Assembly (NCBI GenBank): GCA_026395155.1
Contig: JAPLZG010000047.1
Location: 1-12,470 of the forward strand
Direction: 5' to 3'
Source of the DNA: Candidatus Tayloriibacteriota bacterium
GTDB taxonomy: Bacteria > Patescibacteriota > Minisyncoccia > Phycocordibacterales > GWA1-40-21
DNA length: 12,470 nt
The position numbers and the translations under genes were made by a program. Of this stretch, positions 1-4,950 are shown one piece after another. The notes under the pieces were generated by a model, which was not told where the DNA came from, made no database searches, and saw only the letters and a program-made list of their open reading frames with translations. Each line of letters opens with the position of its first letter. The first letter of the stretch is position 1.

Positions 1-351
1 ATCGGTCTGATTCCAAAGCATAAAGAAATTTATAGATATCTCCAGGAAGCTGGTTTTATGCTCGTTTTTAAAGAGGTGGTTTATGATGGCGAAGGCAAAG
101 CGAAAGGTAATTGTGATGCCGATTTAGTTTTTCAAGCCACTAGCGATTTCTACGAAAAAAAATTTGATAATGCGATTATTATAACTAGCGATGGAGATTA
201 TGCTAGTTTAGTAAAGTTTTTGTCAGAAAGAAAAAAACTTATTTCGGTGTTATCTCCAAGCGATAAAGAGAAATGTTCTATATTACTAAAGAGAACTGGT
301 GCTAAAATATCTTACATAAACGATCAGCGTTCAATTTTATCGTATAAATAA
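1..351 (+). CDS. NYN-domain (PIN-like) protein, 3' part only
   Basis: The reading frame is already open at base 1, so the 5' end lies outside the window and the first internal Met (base 58) is not a convincing start. The 116 visible residues match the second half of a NYN/DUF88 (LabA-like) domain. They include the acidic stretch KGNCDADLVF, followed by the strand-turn IIITSDGDYASLV and the closing VLSPSDKEK and GAKISYI segments. In this family the conserved aspartates line a PIN-like metal site that is thought to cut RNA; here D39 (in NCDAD) and D63/D65 (in SDGDY), counted from base 1, are the visible candidates. The gene ends directly in a terminator hairpin, so it closes its own transcription unit. 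Family assignment is fairly firm; the RNA substrate is unknown. Confidence 0.8.
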   Translation: MGLIPKHKEIYRYLQEAGFMLVFKEVVYDGEGKAKGNCDADLVFQATSDFYEKKFDNAIIITSDGDYASLVKFLSERKKLISVLSPSDKEKCSILLKRTGAKISYINDQRSILSYK

Positions 352-392
352 AAAAGCCCCCGACGAGGACGAACCTCATTAGGGTCTTTTTT
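351..392 (+). terminator. Rho-independent terminator after the NYN gene
   Basis: An A-run and CCC at 351-359 pair with GGG and CTTTTTT at 382-392, with one unpaired T. An inner GAGG (365-368) pairs with CCTC (374-377). The U-tract follows directly. The stem begins at the last base of the NYN stop codon. Confidence 0.75.
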
Positions 393-472
393 GTAGTTAT
401 ACTATAATATTAGCAGATTATACCCCCTTGTCAATAGCAAGGTTTTATTTTTTTAATAACCCAAAAATGCCC

Positions 473-650
473 AAGTTAACACTATGTTAACCTGGGGGAG
501 TGAAGTGGTGTTTAAAAGATTATTGGACAATGAGCTCAGCGCAAATCTGCCCTCTCATCCGCATCCCCGAAACCCCCCGTCCCCAAAAAAAATCCCACCC
601 CACCACCCTTGAACCCAAGGAGATTTAGGACTAAACTGAAATAATAATTA
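473..650 (+). repeat. Intergenic structured repeat, copy 1
   Basis: This fills the gap between the NYN terminator and the TspO-like gene. It starts with an AT-rich palindrome (GTTAACA, CTA, TGTTAAC). A block shared with copies 2 and 3 follows: CTGGGGGAGTG, then GTGGTG and TTTAAAA, then ATTATTGGACAATGAG, then CAGCGCAAATC, then a C-rich tail with CCCCGAAACCCCCCGTCCCC and an A8 run. The tail through the TTGAACC block to TAAACT is shared with copy 3 and reaches the start of the next gene. Copies differ by length changes in homopolymer runs and by different sequences in the palindrome stem, as expected for noncoding structured DNA or RNA. The remaining bases 393-472 show only AT-rich sequence. Confidence 0.85.
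609..637 (+). promoter_or_regulatory. Possible promoter at the end of repeat copy 1
   Basis: TTGAAC (609-614) and TAAACT (632-637) are 17 bases apart, close to sigma70-type -35 and -10 boxes (four of six matches each). The same pair at the same spacing occurs at the end of copy 3. The start codon lies only 23 bases beyond the -10 box, which would give a very short leader. Both boxes are imperfect, so the call rests on their conservation between two copies. Confidence 0.4.
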
Positions 651-660
651 ATAAAAATAT

Positions 661-1455
661 ATGAAAAAAATTTTAAATAAAGTATTTGTACCAGTTGCTT
701 TTGTTATAATGCTTCTGGTTAACTATCTGGCTACAGCCCTGCCGTTAGGAGGACGTAGTACCGGCGAAATTTCCGATAATTATCCAAACTTTTTTACTCC
801 CGCAGGATACGCTTTTGCCATTTGGGGACTCATTTATACGCTTCTTTTAATATACGTTGTGTATCAGTTTTCACGTGCAGACAGTAAATTAGTCACCCAA
901 GTGAATCGCATCTTTCTCGTGAACGCTCTTCTTAATGCCTTGTGGCTTTTTGCGTGGCATTATAATATTGTTTGGCTCTCTCTCGTTTTAATGATTGGAC
1001 TTTTAGTAACGCTCATCAAAATCGCTGATATTTTACGCCAAAGCGCGCTTACGCAAAAAGAACGCATTATTATACGTTTGCCCTTTAGTATCTATTTTGG
1101 CTGGATCACGGTGGCGACAATTGCCAACGTCACAATTTTTCTATTGAGCTTGGGCTGGAATGGCTTTGGTATTGCCGAGAGTATCTGGACAGTAATAGTG
1201 CTTTTAGTTGGAGCTATAATTGGTTCGTGGCGAACAATTTCTGACCGCAACATTCCTTATGCTCTTGTTTTAATCTGGGCTTACGGCGCCATATTAAGCA
1301 AACATCTTTCTGAGGGCGCAAGTGGTTTTGCCTCAGCACATCCAACAATCATAGCAACAGTAGTTCTTTGTTTGGTAGTTTTTGTTGGCAGCATGGTGTA
1401 TGTTGTATGGAAAGGGCGAGGTAAAAAAATAAGTGCAGTAAACCCCACCAATTAA
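661..1455 (+). CDS. TspO/MBR-like (tryptophan-rich sensory) membrane protein
   Basis: This 264-residue protein is almost entirely hydrophobic, with about eight predicted membrane segments (roughly 8-28, 45-68, 82-97, 100-121, 138-164, 172-190, 198-213 and 228-250). The stretch FTPAGYAFAIWGLIYTLLL near residue 45 is the hallmark of TspO/MBR family proteins, which bind tetrapyrroles or other hydrophobic ligands in a five-helix bundle. Many tryptophans and the RSTGEISDNYPNFF loop support this. Classical TspO is about 160 residues with five helices; this belongs to the longer relatives with extra C-terminal helices, whose role is not established. No Shine-Dalgarno is visible; the leader is a run of AAT repeats ending in ATATATG. 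It is the first gene after repeat copy 1 and is followed after 28 bases by a radC remnant. Confidence 0.75.
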   Translation: MKKILNKVFVPVAFVIMLLVNYLATALPLGGRSTGEISDNYPNFFTPAGYAFAIWGLIYTLLLIYVVYQFSRADSKLVTQVNRIFLVNALLNALWLFAWHYNIVWLSLVLMIGLLVTLIKIADILRQSALTQKERIIIRLPFSIYFGWITVATIANVTIFLLSLGWNGFGIAESIWTVIVLLVGAIIGSWRTISDRNIPYALVLIWAYGAILSKHLSEGASGFASAHPTIIATVVLCLVVFVGSMVYVVWKGRGKKISAVNPTN

Positions 1456-1483
1456 ATTAGTATAAACAAAGGTAATAAAAAAA

Positions 1484-1528
1484 ATGAAAATAAAAGATTT
1501 GCCAAAAATTGAGAGACCGAGGGAGAAA
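1484..1528 (+). pseudogene. N-terminal remnant of a radC-like (UPF0758) gene
   Basis: An ATG at 1484 opens with MKIKDLPKIERPREK, which closely resembles the conserved beginning of RadC-family proteins (typically MKIKDLP.EERPREKLL.YG). The similarity stops after 15 codons. The frame continues through what appears to be the Fic promoter and ends at a TAA at 1610-1612, inside the Fic gene. None of the RadC helix-hairpin-helix or JAB-like metal-binding region appears in this window. I infer that a radC-like gene was cut at about 1529 when the Fic segment arrived. Because the match is short, coincidence is not excluded. Confidence 0.5.
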
Positions 1529-1544
1529 GTAAGTAGTTTGCATC

Positions 1545-1605
1545 TTGTTTGCAAATATAAACAAAATATGATAATATGTTTATATCTATATGAACAATAT
1601 AAACA
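1545..1605 (+). promoter_or_regulatory. Fic promoter overlapped by repeated operator-like sites
   Basis: The 9-mer ATATAAACA occurs at 1555-1563, inverted as TGTTTATAT at 1577-1585, and again direct at 1597-1605 just inside the Fic coding start. The first and second form a perfect inverted repeat around TATGATAAT (1567-1575), a likely -10 region. Possible -35 boxes are TTGTTT (1545-1550, 16 bases from TATGAT) or TTGCAA (1549-1554). A further inverted pair, TTTGCA/TGCAAA, lies at 1538-1543 and 1550-1555. Sites bracketing a -10 box suggest repression, perhaps by the Fic protein's own C-terminal winged helix. Confidence 0.5.
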
Positions 1606-2768
1606 AACATAATATAGGTAGATATATACAACAAAAAGAAGGATACAGAGCCTTTACTCCTTTTAGCTTTCCTCCAAATGGCGGTTTTGTTATAAGTCCG
1701 AAACTCTATAAAAAACATGAAGAAGCGATTAGATTAGTTGGTAAATTGGATGGTATAACGCGCCTTCTACCAGATAAAGATTATTTTACATTCATGTTCG
1801 TAGTTAAGGATGCAACATATTCAAGTCAAATTGAAGGTACAAAAGCAACAATGCAAGATGCGGTTGCTGCGCCAGTAACGGAAGAGAAAAATCGCAAGGC
1901 TCCTGATGTAGATGATATTGAACATTATATACAAGCAGCTAACTACGGTACTGAGAGGACAAAAGAGTTTCCAGTGTCTCTGCGTTTTATTCGTGAGCTT
2001 CACGAGAAACTTATAACAGGAGCGCGTGCCACTCAATTGGCTTATCCCGGGGAATTTAGGCATTCGCAGAATTGGATTGGGGGAAGAACGCCAGCAGACG
2101 CTTCGTTTGTTCCCCCAGCACCGGATGATATGAATAAGTCTCTCCATGAACTGGAAAAATTTATACACGCAAACGACGATTATCCTTCTCTCATAAGGGC
2201 GGGTCTTATTCATGCGCAATTTGAGACAATCCATCCTTTTACTGACGGCAATGGACGTACGGGACGTATGTTGATTACAATGTATATTCATCACGCCGGG
2301 CTGTTGGAAGAGCCGGTACTGTATCTTTCTAGTTATTTTAAGAAGTATCAAAAATTGTACTACCAGAAATTACAGGGGTATCACGACGAAGATTCTGATA
2401 TTGACGGCTGGCTCGAATTTTTTCTTGAAGGCGTGGTTGAAATTGCAAACTCCAGCATTGAAACTTGTACTAAAATTACTGCTCTTCGCGATCGTGACTT
2501 TGCAAAAATGCAGAAACTCGGTAATAAGTCAGCGGCGTCTACACTTGAAATTGTCCGCAAACTGTTTAGTCAGCCGATTGTTGGGGTGGCAGAAATAATG
2601 AAGTGGACAGGCTTTACTGCTCCAGGTGCTTATAATGTTATTGAACGACTTAAGGGATTAAAAATTCTTGAGGCTCTTGGTGATGTAGGTTACGACCAGA
2701 AATATGTGTATGCAGATTATTATGAAATTTTTGACGAAGCATTTCGTGACGAGCGTACAAAGAAATAA
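1590..2768 (+). CDS. Fic-domain protein adenylyltransferase
   Basis: This 392-residue protein carries the full Fic active-site motif HPFTDGNGRTGR at 215-226, with catalytic H215. Such enzymes usually transfer AMP from ATP to a hydroxyl side chain of a target protein. An N-terminal Fic_N-type region (about 10-105) holds SSQIEG (78-83), matching the (S/T)xxxE(G/N) inhibitory helix of class II Fic proteins; E82 is expected to hold the enzyme off by blocking ATP. The flap region NWIGG...ASFVPP precedes the motif. Residues about 315-365 look like a winged helix (VGVAEIMKWTGFTAPGAYNVIERL), as in the Fic-wHTH architecture. The start at 1590 gives the typical beginning RYIQQKEGYRAF. The gene has its own promoter with operator-like repeats and its own strong terminator. 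No antitoxin partner is adjacent, fitting in-cis inhibition. The target protein cannot be inferred. Confidence 0.92.
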   Translation: MNNINKHNIGRYIQQKEGYRAFTPFSFPPNGGFVISPKLYKKHEEAIRLVGKLDGITRLLPDKDYFTFMFVVKDATYSSQIEGTKATMQDAVAAPVTEEKNRKAPDVDDIEHYIQAANYGTERTKEFPVSLRFIRELHEKLITGARATQLAYPGEFRHSQNWIGGRTPADASFVPPAPDDMNKSLHELEKFIHANDDYPSLIRAGLIHAQFETIHPFTDGNGRTGRMLITMYIHHAGLLEEPVLYLSSYFKKYQKLYYQKLQGYHDEDSDIDGWLEFFLEGVVEIANSSIETCTKITALRDRDFAKMQKLGNKSAASTLEIVRKLFSQPIVGVAEIMKWTGFTAPGAYNVIERLKGLKILEALGDVGYDQKYVYADYYEIFDEAFRDERTKK

Positions 2769-2778
2769 ACAGTGCTAT

Positions 2779-2815
2779 AGCCCTGCTCCGACCGAGCGGT
2801 CGGGTCGGGGCTTTT
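2779..2815 (+). terminator. Strong Rho-independent terminator after the Fic gene
   Basis: Bases 2779-2793 pair with 2798-2812 as an almost continuous 15-pair stem (one mismatch, two wobble pairs) around a GAGC loop, followed by TTTT. It starts 11 bases after the Fic stop codon. Confidence 0.85.
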
Positions 2816-2824
2816 AGTTTGGGG

Positions 2825-2957
2825 AAGTCAGGTTAACATAATGTTAACCTGGGGGAGTTGAGTGGTGGTTAAAAAATTATTGGACAATGAGTTCAGCGTA
2901 AATCTGCTCTCTCGTCCGCAGCCCCGAAACCCCCGTCCCCAAAAAAATTACACCCCA
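2825..2957 (+). repeat. Intergenic structured repeat, copy 2
   Basis: This copy begins AAGTCAGG, as copy 3 does, with an 11-base perfect palindrome (2829-2839 with 2841-2851, centre A2840). The shared block follows: GGGGGAGT, GTGGTG, TTAAAAAATTATTGG, ACAATGAGTTCAGCG, then CCCCGAAACCCCCGTCCCC and A7. Similarity to the other copies ends at about CACCCCA. The TTGAACC...TAAA tail of copies 1 and 3 is missing and a different region with its own terminator and consensus promoter follows. It starts about 10 bases after the Fic terminator. Confidence 0.85.
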
Positions 2958-2998
2958 TTTTTCTTAATCCCACCCCCGAAGGTAACAAAGTGATTATG

Positions 2999-3019
2999 AC
3001 CCCGCTCAACGGGGTTTTT
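2999..3019 (+). terminator. Orphan Rho-independent terminator downstream of repeat copy 2
   Basis: ACCCCG (2999-3004) pairs with CGGGGT (3010-3015) around CTCAA, followed by TTTTT. No open reading frame lies between it and the Fic terminator at 2815; only repeat copy 2 is there. It may end a short noncoding transcript of the repeat, or be left from a lost gene. It also insulates the RiPP promoter 4 bases downstream. Confidence 0.75.
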
Positions 3020-3022
3020 GGT

Positions 3023-3050
3023 TTGACATATAAAATTATGATGATATAAT
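3023..3050 (+). promoter_or_regulatory. Consensus sigma70-type promoter of the RiPP locus
   Basis: Perfect TTGACA (3023-3028) and perfect TATAAT (3045-3050) boxes are separated by 16 bases. This is the best promoter in the window, placed directly after a terminator and about 140 bases before the peptide start codon, so the transcript should have a long leader. Confidence 0.85.
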
Positions 3051-3062
3051 CAAAGTGGTCTT

Positions 3063-3176
3063 CTGCCCTTTGATAATCTAGGAAAGTCCTATTTCCATTG
3101 TTTTCAGGATCAACAACGCTAAGTGGGAATTCATTGGGAATATCCCAGTCCTGAAATATCAAAGGAATGAAGGCAG
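3063..3176 (+). ncRNA. Structured 5' leader (three-way junction) of the RiPP operon
   Basis: The leader can fold into a closed multi-branch structure. CCTTTGATA (3067-3075) pairs perfectly with TATCAAAGG (3157-3165), and CTGC/GCAG (3063-3066 with 3173-3176) extends it below an internal loop. Inside are a hairpin GGAAA/TTTCC (3081-3085, 3092-3096) and an 8-pair helix TTTCAGGA/TCCTGAAA (3102-3109, 3149-3156). The latter is directly adjacent to the closing helix and is capped by TGGGA/TCCCA (3135-3139, 3143-3147). The ribosome-binding site GGAG (3181-3184) sits a few bases beyond the closing helix. I do not recognise a known riboswitch class. A regulatory leader is inferred from structure and position. 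Confidence 0.55.
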
Positions 3177-3193
3177 GAAAGGAGAAAATAGTC

Positions 3194-3295
3194 ATGAAAA
3201 AAGTAACGAGAAAGCAGTTGGTTGATGTGGCCGGTAAGATCAGCACGAGCGTTGTAATCGCACAGAATTGCGCTTGCGGATGTTCCTGCCACTGA
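3194..3295 (+). CDS. RiPP precursor peptide, Cys-rich C-terminal core
   Basis: This is a 33-codon gene with a good ribosome-binding site (AGGAAAGGAG, GGAG 9 bases before ATG). The first 25 residues form a Lys-rich, then aliphatic, leader-like segment with no predicted membrane helix. The last eight residues are CACGCSCH, with four cysteines at 26, 28, 30 and 32 in strict C-x-C-x-C-x-C order before a final His. The next gene is a radical SAM/SPASM maturase, so this is very probably its substrate, with thioether or similar cross-links formed on the cysteines. The alternating pattern differs from spaced sactipeptide cores and from SCIFF; it recalls Clostridium CLI_3235/Clo7bot-type precursors, from memory only. 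No protease or exporter gene is nearby. Confidence 0.8.
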   Translation: MKKVTRKQLVDVAGKISTSVVIAQNCACGCSCH

Positions 3296-3302
3296 CCGAC
3301 CC

Positions 3303-3336
3303 GGGAGGAAGGCGTGCAAAGTCGCGCCTTCCTCCC
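3303..3336 (+). promoter_or_regulatory. Attenuator-like hairpin between precursor and maturase
   Basis: GGGAGGAAGGCG (3303-3314) pairs perfectly over 12 bases with CGCCTTCCTCCC (3325-3336) around a 10-base loop. It starts 7 bases after the peptide stop and ends 30 bases before the maturase start. The following CCTAATTT is a poor U-tract, so it may stabilise or process the upstream mRNA or be a partial terminator. Either would yield more precursor than enzyme transcript, a common need in RiPP operons. Confidence 0.7.
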
Positions 3337-3366
3337 CCTAATTTAAAAACAGAAAGGACAAAGGCC

Positions 3367-4746
3367 ATGAATGCCGATGAACCGATTAGGTTTTCCAAGT
3401 GGGCCCATGTGACTCAGCGCAATGGCGTGTTCGCCATTTTTCATTCACTATGCGTATCACTTCTTTTTTTCGCGGAGCGTTTCAAGAATTTCTTGGACGA
3501 ACTGCGGTGGGGCACAACGCTGAAACGTTTGCGGGAGATTAATGCCGAGGCAGATGCATTTGTTGAAGAAATGATGAATCAGCAAATGGTTGTGCCTTTC
3601 GGCAAGGACGACAACGAAGTCTTGCGCGAAAAGCAGCAGGAGTATGTGTATCCGCCAAGTCTTGAGACGATTTTTATGTTGCTTACTGACACATGCAACT
3701 TGGCGTGCCGGTATTGTTTCATCAACGGTAACATGCCCGGTCAACAATGTGGTAACAAAGTCATGAGTTGGGAGACGGCAAAAGAAACTATCGACATGTA
3801 TTTTGCCAATCTTCGCTCAACGAGGTTTCACAAAACTATTGTCTTCTACGGCGGGGAGCCTCTGATTATGTTTCCGTTGCTGAAAAGAATTGTCAGCTAC
3901 ATCCAGAACAGTTACAGCGATAATTTTGCCAAATACAAGATTGGCTTGTTGCTTATAACCAACGCAACAAAAATTACCGCTGAGATCGCTGATTATCTGG
4001 CGGGGCATAGGGAGGTTACGGTTTGCATATCACTGGATGGTTGTGCAGGAACGAACGACCAAAAACGAGTTTACGCAAATGGGAGAGGGACGTTCTGCGA
4101 CATCATCGCCGGGATAAATCTTTTGCATGCCTCGGGGCGTATGGATATAAACATTTCGGCGACGATTGATGGACACAACGTAGACAGGTTGGATGAACTT
4201 CTGGCGCTGCACGAACAGTACAGGTTTCAGACGGTTAACTTCAACTTGTTGCTGGACACAGCAGGGCGAACGGTTGACCCGGAGTATACCGAGCATGCGA
4301 CAGTCAGGATGCTGGAGTATTTCGAAAAGGCTAGAGAGATAGGGCTTTATGAAGATCGGATAATGCGCAAAGTTAGGGCGATTGGCAGAGGTGTTCTACA
4401 CCCCTTCGATTGCCGTGCAACAGGTGCACAGTTGGCTATTTCTCCAGACGGGTCTTTGGGAGTTTGTCATGAAGGAGTAGGTTGCAACAATTTCTTCTTT
4501 GGCAAGGTGTCAAAAGATTTTGTCTTTGCCGACCACCCTTTAATACAAGAATGGGGTCGTAGGACTCCGCTGACAATGCCACAATGTTTTTCATGCCCGT
4601 CGCTTGGTCTGTGCGGTGGAGGATGCGCCTACAGCGCCTTTCTCCGGCACGGAACAATTTGGGCCGTTGACGACAAGTTCTGTAAACATTCTCTTACAGT
4701 GCTCGACTGGCTGATCTGGGACGTTTACAAACATAGCAACTCTTAG
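3367..4746 (+). CDS. Radical SAM/SPASM RiPP maturase
   Basis: This 459-residue protein has CNLACRYCF at 110-118, giving the CxxxCxxC ligands C110, C114 and C117 of the radical SAM [4Fe-4S] cluster. It also has the SAM-contacting motif GGEP at 162-165. The C-terminal SPASM region has eight cysteines (349, 367, 373, 407, 410, 416, 420 and 439), including CFSCPSLGLCGGGC, enough for two auxiliary clusters. An N-terminal domain (about 5-95, beginning FSKWAHVTQRNGVFAIFHSL) resembles that of other peptide maturases and may bind the leader. I chose the ATG at 3367 because AAAGGACAAAGG precedes it; an earlier in-frame TTG would overlap the precursor gene. The gene looks richer in G+C than its neighbours and closes with a terminator over its stop codon. 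The likely role is cross-linking the upstream peptide's cysteines; the linkage type is not predictable. Confidence 0.92.
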   Translation: MNADEPIRFSKWAHVTQRNGVFAIFHSLCVSLLFFAERFKNFLDELRWGTTLKRLREINAEADAFVEEMMNQQMVVPFGKDDNEVLREKQQEYVYPPSLETIFMLLTDTCNLACRYCFINGNMPGQQCGNKVMSWETAKETIDMYFANLRSTRFHKTIVFYGGEPLIMFPLLKRIVSYIQNSYSDNFAKYKIGLLLITNATKITAEIADYLAGHREVTVCISLDGCAGTNDQKRVYANGRGTFCDIIAGINLLHASGRMDINISATIDGHNVDRLDELLALHEQYRFQTVNFNLLLDTAGRTVDPEYTEHATVRMLEYFEKAREIGLYEDRIMRKVRAIGRGVLHPFDCRATGAQLAISPDGSLGVCHEGVGCNNFFFGKVSKDFVFADHPLIQEWGRRTPLTMPQCFSCPSLGLCGGGCAYSAFLRHGTIWAVDDKFCKHSLTVLDWLIWDVYKHSNS

Positions 4747-4758
4747 AGTTGCTTTTTT
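4735..4758 (+). terminator. Rho-independent terminator overlapping the maturase stop
   Basis: AGCAACTC (4735-4742) pairs with GAGTTGCT (4746-4753) around a TTA loop, followed by a run of T. The TAG stop codon (4744-4746) lies in the loop, so gene end and terminator coincide. Confidence 0.85.
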
Positions 4759-4766
4759 ATTTTAAA

Positions 4767-4945
4767 AAAGTCAGGTTGCCCGTGGGCAACCTGGGGGAGT
4801 GAGGTGGTGTTTAAAAAATTATTGGACAATGAGTTCAGCGCAAATCCGCTCTCTCGTTCGCAGCCCCGCCCCCCGTCCCCAAAAAAATTGCACCCCACCA
4901 CCCTTGAACCCAACCCGATTTAGGGCTAAAGTTAATGTAATAATA
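4767..4945 (+). repeat. Intergenic structured repeat, copy 3
   Basis: It begins AAGTCAGG about 10 bases after the maturase terminator. The palindrome here is GC-rich: AGGTTGCCC (4773-4781) with GGGCAACCT (4784-4792). The conserved block follows (CTGGGGGAGTGAGGTGGTG, AATTATTGGACAATGAG, TTCAGCGCAAATCCGCT) and then the C-rich tail with CCCCGCCCCCCGTCCCC and A7. The copy runs on with the same TTGAACC...GATTTAGG...CTAAA tail as copy 1, up to the start of the helicase gene. An AGCG/CGCT mini-hairpin and ATTG-GA-CAAT are shared by the family. Confidence 0.85.
4904..4932 (+). promoter_or_regulatory. Possible promoter of the defence-like operon
   Basis: TTGAAC (4904-4909) and TAAAGT (4927-4932) are 17 bases apart, in the same place within the repeat as the pair before the TspO-like gene. 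The start codon at 4951 is 18 bases beyond the -10 box. The boxes are imperfect. Confidence 0.4.
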
Positions 4946-4950
4946 AAATT

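Noticed and set aside
1821..2351. Minus-strand open frame inside the Fic gene
   Set aside because: It lies wholly opposite a gene with an intact catalytic motif and shows no family features.
2893..3246. Minus-strand open frame of 117 codons across the RiPP leader and repeat copy 2
   Set aside because: It has no convincing start signal, covers the consensus promoter, an orphan terminator and the paired leader on the other strand, and resembles no protein family I know.
3268..3366. Longer maturase start (33 extra residues)
   Set aside because: It would start at a TTG inside the precursor core, run through the intergenic hairpin, and lacks a ribosome-binding site; ATG 3367 has one.
473..4945. 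Integron attC sites
   Set aside because: The layout is cassette-like, but the palindromes do not fit the R'/R'' core consensus (GTTRRRY / RYYYAAC) and no integrase is in the window.
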